Below, one piece after another: positions 1 through 9,386 of a stretch of DNA of 64,000 bases. Location of the stretch: assembly GCF_002844575.1 (NCBI RefSeq), contig NZ_PIQO01000003.1, positions 186,001 to 250,000 of the forward strand. Direction: 5' to 3'. The notes under the pieces were generated by a model. That model had not been told where the DNA came from and ran no database searches. It saw only the letters and a program-made list of their open reading frames with translations. The first letter of the stretch is position 1. Each line of letters starts with the position of its first letter. The translations under genes were made by a program, and so were the position numbers. The stretch is from Heyndrickxia camelliae. GTDB lineage: Bacteria; Bacillota; Bacilli; Bacillales; Bacillaceae_C.

Positions 1-31
1 AATACTTTTGTAATGCCTCATATATATTCAA
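1..31 (-). CDS. recQ: ATP-dependent DNA helicase RecQ, first codons only
   Basis: Only ten codons lie in the window. Reading leftwards, a TTG start follows the ribosome binding site AGGTGA, which overlaps the stop of ypbB, and encodes MNIYEALQKY. That N-terminus and the position directly after ypbB match the fer-ypbB-recQ order of B. subtilis. RecQ is a 3'-5' DNA helicase of recombinational repair. No helicase motif is visible here, so the call rests on context and the short N-terminus. Confidence 0.7.
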   Translation of the reverse strand, partial: MNIYEALQKY

Positions 32-36
32 CTTAA

Positions 37-1080
37 TCACCTATTTTTAGCTAGAGCCAATCTAATGTGAAAGTAAGAGACCCCCTCCAGCTGTTCTTTA
101 ATTAGTTTGAGTTTTTGTTTTCCCATCCTCTTCGCTATTCTCATAATTTTTTCTTCTGTATCGGAGTCTATAAAAGTCCTTATACTAAATTCTGGATTAT
201 TTAATGCTATTTCAATAATATGGTCCTGAATCGTGCTTTCTTTTAAATTTCTTATCTTTGAAATTTCGGAAATCGTATAGTTTTTTAATAGAAGCTTATA
301 CGTCTCGACAGTAGATTTTGTCATTGGAAATGGTTCATCTATGTCTTGCATAATCGAAAATAATATAGGATAACTATGCCTATTACCCAATACTTGTTCC
401 ACTACATAATGAAGTAAATGTAAAAATCGGAACCAGTATTCCGTCGTTTCCATTGACAGTTTGTCTGCTGTTTGTTCGACTGTTTTCCCAATTTGGTTAT
501 ATCCAGTTAATCGATAAACGAACATTTCAGGGCTTTCAGGTGGATTCTTTGAAAAAATAGTATAAAGTTCATTGTAAATTGCTTCACCTAATTGATGCTT
601 TGTCATTTTTTGAGACAATATAAATTGTCTTACCCATCTTAATAACTTCGTATCTCGAGTAATAGGGTAATAAAGACGACTGTCATGGACTAAGTTTGAT
701 AATACCTGAATTAGAATACATAGCCTGTTCCAAATAATAAACGGTTGCTCCTGATATTTCATGCCATTAAGAAAAGACGGAAAAGAATAGTTCGAAAAAA
801 AAGCATTGATTTGTTCTACACCTTTATTTGTCAGGAAATACTGATTATTTTCTTTCACTTCTAATAATCCCTTGTTAATAAGCGATTGAATACATTCATC
901 AAAGTCTGACCGCTTTAAATATGGGAATGTATAAAATAAAGCCTTTATCTGATAAAGATAAGCGTCTTGAATCGTTTGACTTGATTTTTTCCCTTTTATT
1001 AAGTGAAACACTGCATAGACAGAACGCTCACTTTTCAATTTTTTTAAAATCCATAATATTAATGCTTCCAAAAAAGTCAT
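37..1080 (-). CDS. ypbB: YpbB family helix-turn-helix protein
   Basis: A soluble protein of about 347 residues, probably translationally coupled to recQ because its last codons carry the recQ ribosome binding site. The N-terminal third reads like a winged-helix segment (around residues 55-90), and the C-terminal 80 residues contain a second helix-turn-helix-like stretch (TISEISKIRNLKESTIQDH). The family is conserved next to recQ in bacilli, but its biochemical role is not established. An in-frame GTG lies nine bases further upstream. The ATG was chosen because AGGTG sits six bases before it. A DNA-binding accessory role with RecQ is inference from position. Confidence 0.8.
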   Translation of the reverse strand: MTFLEALILWILKKLKSERSVYAVFHLIKGKKSSQTIQDAYLYQIKALFYTFPYLKRSDFDECIQSLINKGLLEVKENNQYFLTNKGVEQINAFFSNYSFPSFLNGMKYQEQPFIIWNRLCILIQVLSNLVHDSRLYYPITRDTKLLRWVRQFILSQKMTKHQLGEAIYNELYTIFSKNPPESPEMFVYRLTGYNQIGKTVEQTADKLSMETTEYWFRFLHLLHYVVEQVLGNRHSYPILFSIMQDIDEPFPMTKSTVETYKLLLKNYTISEISKIRNLKESTIQDHIIEIALNNPEFSIRTFIDSDTEEKIMRIAKRMGKQKLKLIKEQLEGVSYFHIRLALAKNR

Positions 1081-1246
1081 GAGAAACACCTATTGTCTTT
1101 TTATGTCTAATTTTAGCATATTTTTGCCGGATAACAGCATTATTTACGAACAAAATTAGAAGAATTTCCTATACTGAACCTTTTTATTGAAATGTATAAG
1201 AGGGAGACTTAGAATTAGATGTGGGGAAAATTTTATTTGTGTTTAA

Positions 1247-1537
<291 letters not shown>

Positions 1538-1540
1538 TAA

Positions 1541-1576
1541 ATAAGCATGCAGCGATTGCTGCATGCTTATTTTTTA
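1541..1576. terminator. Bidirectional terminator between fer and ribU
   Basis: A perfect 13-bp stem (ATAAGCATGCAGC with GCTGCATGCTTAT) has a GATT loop and is followed by TTTTTT on the + strand. It lies between two convergent genes and can serve both. Confidence 0.9.
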
Positions 1577-2131
1577 CTTTACAAGTGTATTTTTTTCTAT
1601 CCATTTTTGAAGTCTTATAAATAGAAGCATGAAAAGGACGGTTACCGCTAAGCCTTTTACAAGATTAAATGGCAAGACAGCCGAAATTACATATGCTTTA
1701 GGAAGCTCATAATGCATTAGTGCAAGATAGGCAGGCAAAATGACAAAATAGTTTAAAATACTCATTAATATCGCTAAGGAAATGGTTCCAATAATCAAAC
1801 CAATTGTCATGCCTTTTTTTGTTTTATTATGTTTATAAACGAAATATGTCGGAAGAACGAAGAAAATTCCTGACAAAATATTAGCAAAATGACCAATGGG
1901 AATACCTGATTCACTTCCCCATGTAAAATAATCAAGAAGATTTTTAATAAGCTCCACTATTATAGCAGCCACAGGCCCGAATAAAATGGCAGCAACCAAT
2001 GCTGGAATATCACTAAAATCAATTGTTAAAAAGTTGGAAAATGGTGTTGGGATTTTGATTGCCATCAATACATAAGCCAAGCTGCTCAGCAACGCAATGC
2101 TTACATACGTCTTTAATTTCATTTTTTTCAA
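1574..2131 (-). CDS. ribU: Riboflavin ECF transporter S component RibU
   Basis: The substrate-binding membrane subunit (S component) of an energy-coupling-factor vitamin transporter, 185 residues with about five to six hydrophobic helices. The N-terminal segment KIPTPFSNFLTIDFSDIP is typical of RibU. It captures riboflavin and works with a shared EcfAA'T module encoded elsewhere. The assignment is strengthened by the FMN riboswitch directly upstream. A TTG start is preferred because AAAGGAG lies nine bases before it; an internal ATG three codons later has poorer spacing. In this window it is, with ribT, the only riboflavin-related gene. Confidence 0.93.
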   Translation of the reverse strand: MKKMKLKTYVSIALLSSLAYVLMAIKIPTPFSNFLTIDFSDIPALVAAILFGPVAAIIVELIKNLLDYFTWGSESGIPIGHFANILSGIFFVLPTYFVYKHNKTKKGMTIGLIIGTISLAILMSILNYFVILPAYLALMHYELPKAYVISAVLPFNLVKGLAVTVLFMLLFIRLQKWIEKNTLVK

Positions 2132-2189
2132 AGTTCCTCTCTCCTTTTGAGATTCACCTCAGCTTGAAGAAAGGTTGCCACATACCAAC

Positions 2190-2225
2190 AAATAAAATAC
2201 CCCCAAAGAATATTTTCTTTGAGGG
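2190..2225 (-). terminator. Rho-independent terminator of the FMN riboswitch (expression platform)
   Basis: Read leftwards, CCCTCAAAGAA pairs with TTCTTTGGGGG (11 bp with one G-U) and is followed by a T-rich tail. It lies between the FMN aptamer and ribU, the position expected for ligand-controlled premature termination. Confidence 0.8.
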
Positions 2226-2283
2226 AGAATTTAAGGCATGCATAAATAGGTATTCAAATGTAAGCTATTTGAATACTGGCCAA

Positions 2284-2412
2284 CCTTCACCTTCTCCCAT
2301 CCAGACTTTACTGTCGGCTTTGGAATCACACCAAATCCTGCCCTTAACAGGCTCGCGGGCTTAGAAGCAAACGCTTCATTACCGCCGGTCGGGAATTTCA
2401 CCCAGCCCCGAA
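2284..2412 (-). promoter_or_regulatory. FMN riboswitch (RFN element) controlling ribU
   Basis: On the minus strand the leader carries the conserved RFN blocks: GGGGCTGGGTGAAATTCCCG, ACCGGCGGTAATGAAGCG, AGCCCGCGAGCC, GATTTGGTGTGATTCC and GGATGGGAGAAGGTGAAGG. These form the six-stem FMN aptamer. FMN binding is expected to favour the downstream terminator and shut off ribU. A further 10-bp hairpin (GTATTCAAAT/ATTTGAATAC, 2250-2276) lies between aptamer and terminator and may belong to the antiterminator. Confidence 0.96.
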
Positions 2413-2440
2413 GATGAATCATATTCTTTTATTCGTTACT

Positions 2441-2469
2441 ATTATAACGCAATTAAGATTCTTTGTGAA
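2441..2469 (-). promoter_or_regulatory. Probable sigma-A promoter of the ribU leader
   Basis: Minus strand TTCACA, a 17-base spacer, then TATAAT, ending about 30 bases before the first aptamer stem. Spacing and the perfect -10 fit a housekeeping promoter. Confidence 0.65.
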
Positions 2470-2514
2470 GATATTAATATCACACATAAACTAAACTTTA
2501 TCTGCTGTATCCTG

Positions 2515-3384
2515 TTATTTAGAAATAATTCTACTATTGAATATGTTTAAATGCTGTGGTTCTAATACAATCCGCTGATTTGGAAAAATAAGATTTTTAT
2601 TTTTTATATGATTTAAAGATGTTAATGTTTCAATAGGAATATCTAGTTTTTTTGAGATATCAAAAAGGGTGTCCCCTTTTTTTACCACATAGATGATTTG
2701 TTTATCGAAAGTATTTTGGACATCAGCTGCATTATATGTTACTTGTACCTTTTGATCGATAAGACCAACTGGTAATTCTTCTGCTTTTGCTAATGGTTTT
2801 AAAACTTCATTTGACGATTCTTCCTCCGATGACTTAGTTACTTCAGCCGCACCATACGGATTATGCTTTAGTGCAGACACAAGCTTACCAATTTCACCAT
2901 TTCCATAGACAATAAAAGGATCTATTGCATTCTTTTTATCTAGTGTCCATTTACCATCATGAATTTCAAAATGTAGATGCGTTCCTGTCGATTCACCTGT
3001 ATTCCCCATTAACCCTACTGTTTCTCCTTGTTGAACTTTGTCTCCTTCTGACACAGTTCGTTTAGCTAAATGCGCATATACTGTTTCAAATCCGTTTTTA
3101 TGGTGAAGAAAAACTACATTTCCGTATGTATAAGAATAATAAGATTTAACTACTTTTCCAGCAGCTGCAGCATATACCGGGGATTTATATGTACCGGCTA
3201 TATCTATTCCCTTATGGTCCCCTCCTCTAGAGTCAAATATATCGGATATTTCTCCTTTTGCAGGAAAAAACCATTGTTCTGTACTAGTTTTAATATTTAT
3301 ATCAGAAGCCTGAACATTTCCGGTATTTATGATAAACATTACACAAATAGCCATTAACAATTGGATTATGACCTTATTCATCAT
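2515..3384 (-). CDS. Exported M23 (LytM) peptidase with C-terminal LysM domain
   Basis: A 289-residue secreted wall hydrolase. Residues 1-26 form a signal peptide (hydrophobic core, VQA cleavage). Residues about 45-150 are a LytM domain with the zinc ligands in GGDHKGIDI (HxxxD) and the HLHFEIH (HxH) block. After a Ser/Glu-rich linker, residues about 232-277 form a LysM domain (YVVKKGDTLFDISKKLDIP). It should cut peptidoglycan cross-bridges at the cell surface. The catalytic residues appear intact, unlike degenerate SpoIIQ-type proteins. The start follows AGGAGG by five bases. No operon partner is evident, and the physiological role (growth or sporulation) cannot be read from context. Confidence 0.88.
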   Translation of the reverse strand: MMNKVIIQLLMAICVMFIINTGNVQASDINIKTSTEQWFFPAKGEISDIFDSRGGDHKGIDIAGTYKSPVYAAAAGKVVKSYYSYTYGNVVFLHHKNGFETVYAHLAKRTVSEGDKVQQGETVGLMGNTGESTGTHLHFEIHDGKWTLDKKNAIDPFIVYGNGEIGKLVSALKHNPYGAAEVTKSSEEESSNEVLKPLAKAEELPVGLIDQKVQVTYNAADVQNTFDKQIIYVVKKGDTLFDISKKLDIPIETLTSLNHIKNKNLIFPNQRIVLEPQHLNIFNSRIISK

Positions 3385-3551
3385 CTTCTCCTCCTTGGAC
3401 TACTCTTGCTTTACCATATGAGCGTGTATTCCATATTAGAACATAATGACAGAATTGAGTTTACTAGAGCAAAATTTAGTGTATACGGAACGGGAAAATA
3501 TATACATAAAATAGTAAAATCTATCCAATCATGTTTAAAAAATGGAGAAAA

Positions 3552-3587
3552 AGATAATAAAAAGAAGCCAATATAGCATTGGCTTCT
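3552..3587 (-). terminator. Terminator downstream of rsiX
   Basis: Stem AGAAGCCAAT/ATTGGCTTCT with a five-base loop, followed on the minus strand by TTTTTATTA. It closes the sigX-rsiX operon. Confidence 0.85.
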
Positions 3588-3621
3588 ACTACTTTTCCTA
3601 AAATGAATTAAATACATTATA

Positions 3622-4791
3622 TTATTCCATACTAATCTTATTTGGTGCAATTGGAACTTCCACCGGTTTAGAAAAATCGAATCCATCCCATTGGACCGGT
3701 TTCACATTTTCAAATTGTACCGATTTAAATCCAAAATTCTTTGCGGTAAGCAAAATTGCTTCTATCATATCCATTGGATTTTCTTCTTTGTCTATTTGTA
3801 CACTATTTGTAAATTGTACAATTGCCTGATTCTTATTTTCTTCACGGACCTTCATATTTATGTCCTGCCCAATAACGGGTTGGTGAAAATCATCAGGCAT
3901 AGTCTTCATAGCATCCAGCGCAGATTGATAACTCGAAAACGTTTCATCTGTTGGCAATAAATAATCTTTTCCATCGCTGGATGTATATAAATAGTATGCA
4001 GTTTGCGGAGTTTTATTTATTTCTTGACTTTCTATTTCCCCTAACTCTCCGATTTCAATCGGTCTGCCATTTTCGTCTGAAAAATCAACTAACTTTACAT
4101 CTTGATAGGCAAAAGAATATTGAACCATTCTATTCAAATTAAGTTGAATTGATTCGTTAATCGAAGGAACATCCTTTTTGGCAATGGTAATATGTAATAT
4201 TTTGGTATCTGCATCATACGCTAAACCCCCATGTATCAGCAGAAAATTATCTAAAGCCGGTGTTTTTTGAGCAAGGGTTTTTCCTATTGTTTTGTATTGA
4301 TTTACCCAGTCTGAATTATCCTTTTTTGGCGCTAGCACACTTACTGGCACTACAACTGCATCATTAGTTAAAACTGCATAAGTAAATACATTGTTTTCTT
4401 TTAAGTCTTCATGATAAACTGCAGTTTTGCTAATTAGATCCTTGTCGCTTCGATTAGCATTAACATCCGGTTTATCCTGTTCGGTTTTCTTTAATTCTGC
4501 CTTTTGCTTACTAGCTGTCATTGCTACAGCTTCTTTATGGTCAGATCTATCTAAGGAACTACTTTGTTTTTCCTCTTGGCTGAAAAAAATAGGAGAAATT
4601 ACAACCATTAAAATAACAACGGCAAGAAGAGACAATGCTGGTATAAAAAGCATTTTCTTACTTTTTGTTTTTTTAATCATTTGCTTTTGAACACTATAAT
4701 ATATATCATCAATATTTCGATTATCTTTTATTTTTGGCATATTACGAAGTAGCTCTTCTACATGATTTTCATCAAAAGGATGATTAGCCAT
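3622..4791 (-). CDS. rsiX: RsiX-like anti-sigma factor
   Basis: A single-pass membrane regulator of about 389 residues. The N-terminal 45 residues are the cytoplasmic sigma-binding part, one transmembrane helix spans about 46-70, and a long extracytoplasmic region follows. It partners the ECF sigma factor encoded immediately upstream and is expected to hold SigX at the membrane until envelope stress. The chosen ATG overlaps the end of sigX by eight bases and uses the AAGGAGG located in sigX. A longer reading from an upstream GTG/ATG would add 11 residues but has no better binding site. Identity rests on the sigX-rsiX arrangement and topology. Confidence 0.88.
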   Translation of the reverse strand: MANHPFDENHVEELLRNMPKIKDNRNIDDIYYSVQKQMIKKTKSKKMLFIPALSLLAVVILMVVISPIFFSQEEKQSSSLDRSDHKEAVAMTASKQKAELKKTEQDKPDVNANRSDKDLISKTAVYHEDLKENNVFTYAVLTNDAVVVPVSVLAPKKDNSDWVNQYKTIGKTLAQKTPALDNFLLIHGGLAYDADTKILHITIAKKDVPSINESIQLNLNRMVQYSFAYQDVKLVDFSDENGRPIEIGELGEIESQEINKTPQTAYYLYTSSDGKDYLLPTDETFSSYQSALDAMKTMPDDFHQPVIGQDINMKVREENKNQAIVQFTNSVQIDKEENPMDMIEAILLTAKNFGFKSVQFENVKPVQWDGFDFSKPVEVPIAPNKISME

Positions 4792-5320
4792 ATTGCTGCA
4801 TTCCTCCTTCATGACCCTTTTCATTCATCAGTTTTCTTAGGATAATTAATGCACGGTGTTGGGTTGTTTTGACCTTACTTTCGCTCCACCCCAATATTTC
4901 AGCTGTTTCAGAAATACTGAAATTATTTATGTAACGGAAAATAATTACTGTCTTTTGATCCTTTGTACACAGATTCAAGCAATAATATAAGAGACGTATA
5001 TGTTCGTTTTTGACCACAATTTCCTCTGGTAATGGTCCTATATCGCTCACCTGATTATGCTTCCATTCGAAAGTTTCCATTATTCTGTTTTTTAAGCTTT
5101 TTTGTTTGCGAAAATAGTCAATTGCAACATTTCTGGCTATCGAAAAAAGCCATGTTTTTTCTGAACTTTTCCCTTCGAAATTATGATAAGATTTTAAGAC
5201 TCTGATATAGACATCCTGTGTCAAATCTTCTGCCACATCTCGATTTTTTACCATATAAACTAAAAATTGAAATATGTCTTGATGATATTTGTTATATATT
5301 TCTTGAAAGACGGAGTCCAT
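4784..5320 (-). CDS. sigX: ECF RNA polymerase sigma factor SigX
   Basis: A sigma-70 family protein of 178 residues with region 2 (DVAEDLTQDVYIRVLKSY, then TWLFSIARNVAIDYFRKQ) and region 4 (SISETAEILGWSESKVKTTQ). These blocks are close to what I recall of B. subtilis SigX, which controls genes changing cell-surface charge and resistance to cationic peptides. It is followed by an overlapping membrane anti-sigma gene and preceded by a promoter of the type it recognises, so it is probably autoregulated. AAGGAGGGGG precedes the ATG. Confidence 0.93.
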   Translation of the reverse strand: MDSVFQEIYNKYHQDIFQFLVYMVKNRDVAEDLTQDVYIRVLKSYHNFEGKSSEKTWLFSIARNVAIDYFRKQKSLKNRIMETFEWKHNQVSDIGPLPEEIVVKNEHIRLLYYCLNLCTKDQKTVIIFRYINNFSISETAEILGWSESKVKTTQHRALIILRKLMNEKGHEGGMQQYG

Positions 5321-5346
5321 TTTCCCCCTCCTTCGCTATTAATATA

Positions 5347-5373
5347 GTCGTAAATAACAATAAAAAAGTTACA
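5347..5373 (-). promoter_or_regulatory. SigX-type autoregulatory promoter
   Basis: Minus strand TGTAAC, exactly 17 bases, then CGAC. This matches the published SigX consensus (TGTAAC N17 CGAC) without mismatch. It lies 27 bases upstream of the sigX start codon. Confidence 0.88.
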
Positions 5374-5417
5374 AAATACATAAAATTTTTACTTGTCTTA
5401 TTCTACCAAAAAACAAA

Positions 5418-5452
5418 AAGAAATGCGCTATTTTTTCGCATTTCTTTTTTTA
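5418..5452. terminator. Probable bidirectional terminator after resE
   Basis: AAAGAAATGCG and CGCATTTCTTT form an 11-bp stem around an AT-rich loop, with T-runs on both strands. It lies between the 3' end of resE and the sigX promoter. A second small palindrome (CTTGTTTC/GAAACAAG, 5535-5554) lies between it and resE. Confidence 0.7.
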
Positions 5453-5581
5453 AACAAAAAAGTTATAACTGCTATCCTTTGCCTTACTGAAGCGCCTATC
5501 GGCCAGTGGATGAATAGAAACACAGGAGCTTTTCTTGTTTCTCATGAAACAAGATTTCTCGTCAGTTTTTTTGCATAATAA

Positions 5582-7354
5582 TTACGATGAGTATGGCAAA
5601 AAGAAGGAAAATGTCGTCCCTTGACCGATTTTGCTCTTTACCGAAATATGTCCATTATGTGCATCCACTATATTTTTAGCAATAGCAAGTCCTAATCCTG
5701 TACCTGATTTGCCGCGTGTTCGTGCTTTATCGGCTTTGTAAAAGCGTTCAAACACAAATGGCAAATCCTCCTCAGGAATTCCCGATCCATTATCTTCCAC
5801 ATGGACGATAATCCCATTATTCTTACTATCTACTATGACTTTTACAGTACCATGTTGTTGTGTATGTCGAATCGCATTATCTATTAGATTTGTTAATACT
5901 TGTTCAATTCGATCTGGATCTAAATCAATAGGTGGGTACTCATCTGATGTAAAATCATAAGAAAGCTGGACGTTTTGATCGCGGGCAAGACCTTGAAATT
6001 TATTTGTAACCCGCTCAATAAATGGTTTGATTTCTGTTTCTTCACTATACAAGGATATATGCCCAGCTTCCATTCTAGCTAAATCAAGCAATTCATTGAC
6101 AAGTCTGCCAATCCTCAATGTCTCATCATAGATAATCTTGGCAAATTCTTTCTTTTCCTCATCCGTAGCAGCAATATCATCGATAATTGCCTCACTATAT
6201 CCCTGTAGCATTGCAATAGGTGTCCGTAATTCATGTGACACATTGGCAATAAAATCATCCCGAAGTTTATCCAATTTTCGTTCTTCCGTCATATCCCGCA
6301 AAACAGCAACTGCTCCACGAACATCTCTTTGATTATATAATGGGCTGACAATTACCACATAAGAATGTCCCAGTATTTTCAATTCGTCTGTTTGTTCTTT
6401 TTCGGTATCAATTACTTTTTGAAGTAAATCCAATATTTCTTCGGGGGCAGAAAGATTTAGATTTTGATTGGGATCATTTAACCATTGCTGCAAGAACTTT
6501 TCACCAGGGGGATTGGTAATTAAAATGGTCCCATCTCGGTCAAACGTTAATACTCCATCAGCCATACTGCTTAAAATGGATGTTAATTGCTCTTTTTCTT
6601 GTTGGAGATCATTCATATTATTTTCTAATTGCCTTCCCATTTGATTAAATGCGGTTGCCAATTCCCCGATTTCATCATGTGTTAATATTGGCACCTTGGT
6701 ATCAAATTTTCCTTTTGCCACTTCAAACGCGGCTAGCCTCATTCTTCTTAAAGGCGCAGCAATTCTTGTCGACAAGAAAAAAGCAAAGAAAGTCGTTAGA
6801 ATGATGGCAATACCAGCAGAAAGCAAAATAATTTTTGTTGTTTGCTGTGTCGTATCCTTCAATACATTTAATGATTGATAGATAAAGATTGCTCCATTAT
6901 CACCATTTTCAACTTGTAAAGGTACACCAACTACTAATGTATTATCATAGCGGTTTCGAGATTTATCATTCGGAGGTTCAACCTCTTTATTCACCGTCTT
7001 TGCACCACGAAAAACCTTTGAAAGCTGTGAATCATTTAAGATTTTTTCTGGGGTGATATTTTTATCTCTTCTTGAAGATGAGTAAAAAACATTTCTTTTA
7101 TTGTAAGCAATTATCACTTGAGTCGGCTTATCCACTATCTCTAGTGCCATTTGAATTCCTTCATTATCATTTGGATGTTCTTCTACAATATGTGCAATTT
7201 TATTCGCTGTTGTTTCTAGTTCCTGCTTAATTTGCGTAACATGATAACTTTCAAAAAACTCCAGGAGTAAAATTGTAAGAATAAAAAGGACAAAAGACAC
7301 TAAAAGCAAGATAGTTAGCCATAGTTTGCCTACAACACTTTTCCAAATCTTCAT
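5582..7354 (-). CDS. resE: Sensor histidine kinase ResE
   Basis: A 590-residue membrane histidine kinase. A transmembrane helix lies near residues 10-30 and a second near 175-200, flanking an extracytoplasmic sensor domain. A HAMP segment follows (FDTKVPILTHDEIGELATAFN), then a PAS domain (ILSSMADGVLTFDRDGTIL), the phospho-acceptor box NVSHELRTPIAMLQGY, and an HATPase domain with N box (NLIDNAIRH), DNGSGIPEEDLPFVFERFY and GTGLGLAIAKNIV. With ResD it controls respiration and anaerobic genes in response to oxygen and nitric oxide. The start codon overlaps the resD stop (ATGA), so the two are translationally coupled. Confidence 0.96.
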   Translation of the reverse strand: MKIWKSVVGKLWLTILLLVSFVLFILTILLLEFFESYHVTQIKQELETTANKIAHIVEEHPNDNEGIQMALEIVDKPTQVIIAYNKRNVFYSSSRRDKNITPEKILNDSQLSKVFRGAKTVNKEVEPPNDKSRNRYDNTLVVGVPLQVENGDNGAIFIYQSLNVLKDTTQQTTKIILLSAGIAIILTTFFAFFLSTRIAAPLRRMRLAAFEVAKGKFDTKVPILTHDEIGELATAFNQMGRQLENNMNDLQQEKEQLTSILSSMADGVLTFDRDGTILITNPPGEKFLQQWLNDPNQNLNLSAPEEILDLLQKVIDTEKEQTDELKILGHSYVVIVSPLYNQRDVRGAVAVLRDMTEERKLDKLRDDFIANVSHELRTPIAMLQGYSEAIIDDIAATDEEKKEFAKIIYDETLRIGRLVNELLDLARMEAGHISLYSEETEIKPFIERVTNKFQGLARDQNVQLSYDFTSDEYPPIDLDPDRIEQVLTNLIDNAIRHTQQHGTVKVIVDSKNNGIIVHVEDNGSGIPEEDLPFVFERFYKADKARTRGKSGTGLGLAIAKNIVDAHNGHISVKSKIGQGTTFSFFLPYSS

Positions 7355-8067
7355 TCAGTCGTAACCTCAAATTTATACCCAACACCCCATACAGTAATAA
7401 TCATTTTCGCGGCATTTTCCGACACACGATTTAACTTTTCTCTGAGTCTTTTCACGTGAGTATCGACAGTCCTTAAATCACCAAAAAACTCATAATGCCA
7501 GACTTCTTTTAATAAATGTTCCCGATCAAATACCTTATCCGGTGATTTTGCAAGGAAATATAGTAATTCATACTCTTTTGGAGTGAGGTTCACTTCTACC
7601 CCATCTGCTGTCACACGATGTGCATCATTGTCGATAGACAAATGCGGAAAAACAATTACATCTTTCGCCTTTGTATCCGTATTTAGAAAACTTGTAGTGG
7701 ACGATCTTCTTAACAAAGCCTTAACCCTTAAAACAACCTCACGTGGACTAAAAGGTTTAACGATATAGTCATCAGTTCCGACTTCGAATCCTTCCACACG
7801 GTTTGCCTCTTCGCCTTTTGCTGTCAACATGATAACAGGAGTAGATTTTACAGCACGAAGTTCCTTACAAACCTCAATTCCATTTTTTCCAGGCATCATT
7901 AAGTCAAGTAAAATACAATCATAATCATTTTGGAGCGCTTTTAGTAGAGCAGTTTCTCCATCTTCTGCTTCTTCAATGAAATAATTTTCTCTTTCCAGAT
8001 ACATTTTTAATAATCTTCTAATTCGATCCTCATCATCTACTACTAAAATTCTTGCTTCATATTCCAT
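7351..8067 (-). CDS. resD: Response regulator ResD
   Basis: An OmpR/PhoB-class two-domain regulator of about 238 residues. The receiver has the acidic pocket (ILVVDDEDR), phospho-accepting Asp in DCILLDLMMPGKNG, and the Thr/Lys switch residues (VIMLTAKG, VKPFSP). The winged helix covers roughly residues 140-236 (LTPKEYELLYFL, then RTVDTHVKRLREKL). It activates cytochrome and anaerobic genes when phosphorylated by ResE. An in-frame TTG lies just before the chosen ATG. It is preceded by resABC with a weak terminator between, suggesting both read-through and a private promoter. Confidence 0.97.
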   Translation of the reverse strand: MEYEARILVVDDEDRIRRLLKMYLERENYFIEEAEDGETALLKALQNDYDCILLDLMMPGKNGIEVCKELRAVKSTPVIMLTAKGEEANRVEGFEVGTDDYIVKPFSPREVVLRVKALLRRSSTTSFLNTDTKAKDVIVFPHLSIDNDAHRVTADGVEVNLTPKEYELLYFLAKSPDKVFDREHLLKEVWHYEFFGDLRTVDTHVKRLREKLNRVSENAAKMIITVWGVGYKFEVTTE

Positions 8068-8094
8068 CAAAATGACCCCCTACTATCCTTTTTG

Positions 8095-8121
8095 AAAAAA
8101 GCCTCCACATGAGTGAAGGCT
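8095..8121 (-). terminator. Hairpin terminator between resC and resD
   Basis: Minus strand AGCCTTCAC/GTGGAGGCT (nine positions, one mismatch) with loop TCAT, followed by TTTTTTC. It probably reduces read-through from resABC into resDE. Confidence 0.7.
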
Positions 8122-8168
8122 AAATATTTTTCTGACGAAGCTTCGTCACCATTCATCTAGTTAAGTAT

Positions 8169-9371
8169 TTACGCATAAGAATGCAAGCCTGCAATCACTA
8201 AATTGACTGCTATAAGGTTAAACATAATAATGGCAAATCCAATTACGGCAAGCCAAGCGGATTTACTGCCATGCCATCCTTTTGAAAGTCGCAAGTGTAA
8301 AAACGCCGCATAGAATAACCATGTAATAAGCGCCCACACTTCTTTCGGATCCCAGCTCCAGGCCTTACTCCACGCTACTTGCGCCCATATCATGGCAAAG
8401 ATTAGCGCTCCTAATGTAAAAACCGGAAATCCAATTAACACTGAGCGATAACTAATCTCATCTACTAAGTCTAGTTTAATATTCTTTACCAAAGGCTGCA
8501 ACATAGCGCCAATTCGTTTGCGACCAATTAAGCGAATGAGAATATATAACACAAGACCTGTAATAGCAGACCAAATAACTGTATTTAATTTCACCGCATT
8601 TATAAGGGCAGGAACATTAAATAATGGCTTAAATTGATCTTGATTTTGCAATTTCCCTTCATGAGGACCAACAATTGCCGGAAGATCGAAAGTCAAACCT
8701 TGTTTACCCACTTGTTCTACGCCATCCTTGTCAACCCAATCAAATCTCTGTGTATAATTTGCTGCATGGAATATGGATGTAATAATAATGAAACCAACTA
8801 CGGATATTAGAATATACATGACAAATTCCAGCCAAAATGTACTTTTGCTTTTCCTTGATTGGTTTATAGACTTTACCAGATAAATTAATCCCGCTGCAAA
8901 ACTAATAGCAAGAATAGCTTCACCCGCTGCAGCAGTCGTAACATGAATATGCAGCCAATAACTTCTTAATGATGGCACCAGCGGATTAACTTCTCTTGGA
9001 AACATGCTTGCATAAGCAATGATTAGAAGTGCTACAGGCAAGGCAAATACTCCCAATACAGCTGTCCGATAGATAAAGAATATAATAATAAAAGCAGCAA
9101 CTAGCATCATTCCGAAGAAGGTGGTGAATTCGAACATATTACTAACAGGTGCATGTCCAGAGACAACCCAACGCAATATAAAATATCCTAGTTGACAAAC
9201 AAATCCAACAATAGAAATGGTAATACCTATTAATCCCCAACGATTCATTGATGCGCCTTCAGCTTTTTTGGATTTGCTTCGAATGGCACCGCCAAAAAAG
9301 AACGTCCCAATTAAATATAAAATGAAAGCAACAAACAATAAATTACTGCTTATATTTAATAGATGATTCAT
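8169..9371 (-). CDS. resC: Cytochrome c biogenesis protein ResC (CcsA family)
   Basis: An integral membrane protein of about 400 residues with many hydrophobic helices and the tryptophan-rich haem-handling signature [15 protein letters not shown] near residue 340, followed by LHLRLSKGW. Conserved histidines flank it. With ResB it forms the system II haem export and ligation machine that attaches haem to apocytochromes c outside the membrane. The second ATG was preferred because AGGAGGG directly abuts the first one. It is the third gene of the resABC operon. Confidence 0.95.
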   Translation of the reverse strand: MNHLLNISSNLLFVAFILYLIGTFFFGGAIRSKSKKAEGASMNRWGLIGITISIVGFVCQLGYFILRWVVSGHAPVSNMFEFTTFFGMMLVAAFIIIFFIYRTAVLGVFALPVALLIIAYASMFPREVNPLVPSLRSYWLHIHVTTAAAGEAILAISFAAGLIYLVKSINQSRKSKSTFWLEFVMYILISVVGFIIITSIFHAANYTQRFDWVDKDGVEQVGKQGLTFDLPAIVGPHEGKLQNQDQFKPLFNVPALINAVKLNTVIWSAITGLVLYILIRLIGRKRIGAMLQPLVKNIKLDLVDEISYRSVLIGFPVFTLGALIFAMIWAQVAWSKAWSWDPKEVWALITWLFYAAFLHLRLSKGWHGSKSAWLAVIGFAIIMFNLIAVNLVIAGLHSYA

Positions 9372-9386
9372 TTCCATCCCTCCTTA

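Noticed and set aside
5393-5578. 61-codon frame between sigX and resE on the + strand
   Set aside because: It runs through a terminator hairpin, has no binding site and resembles nothing.
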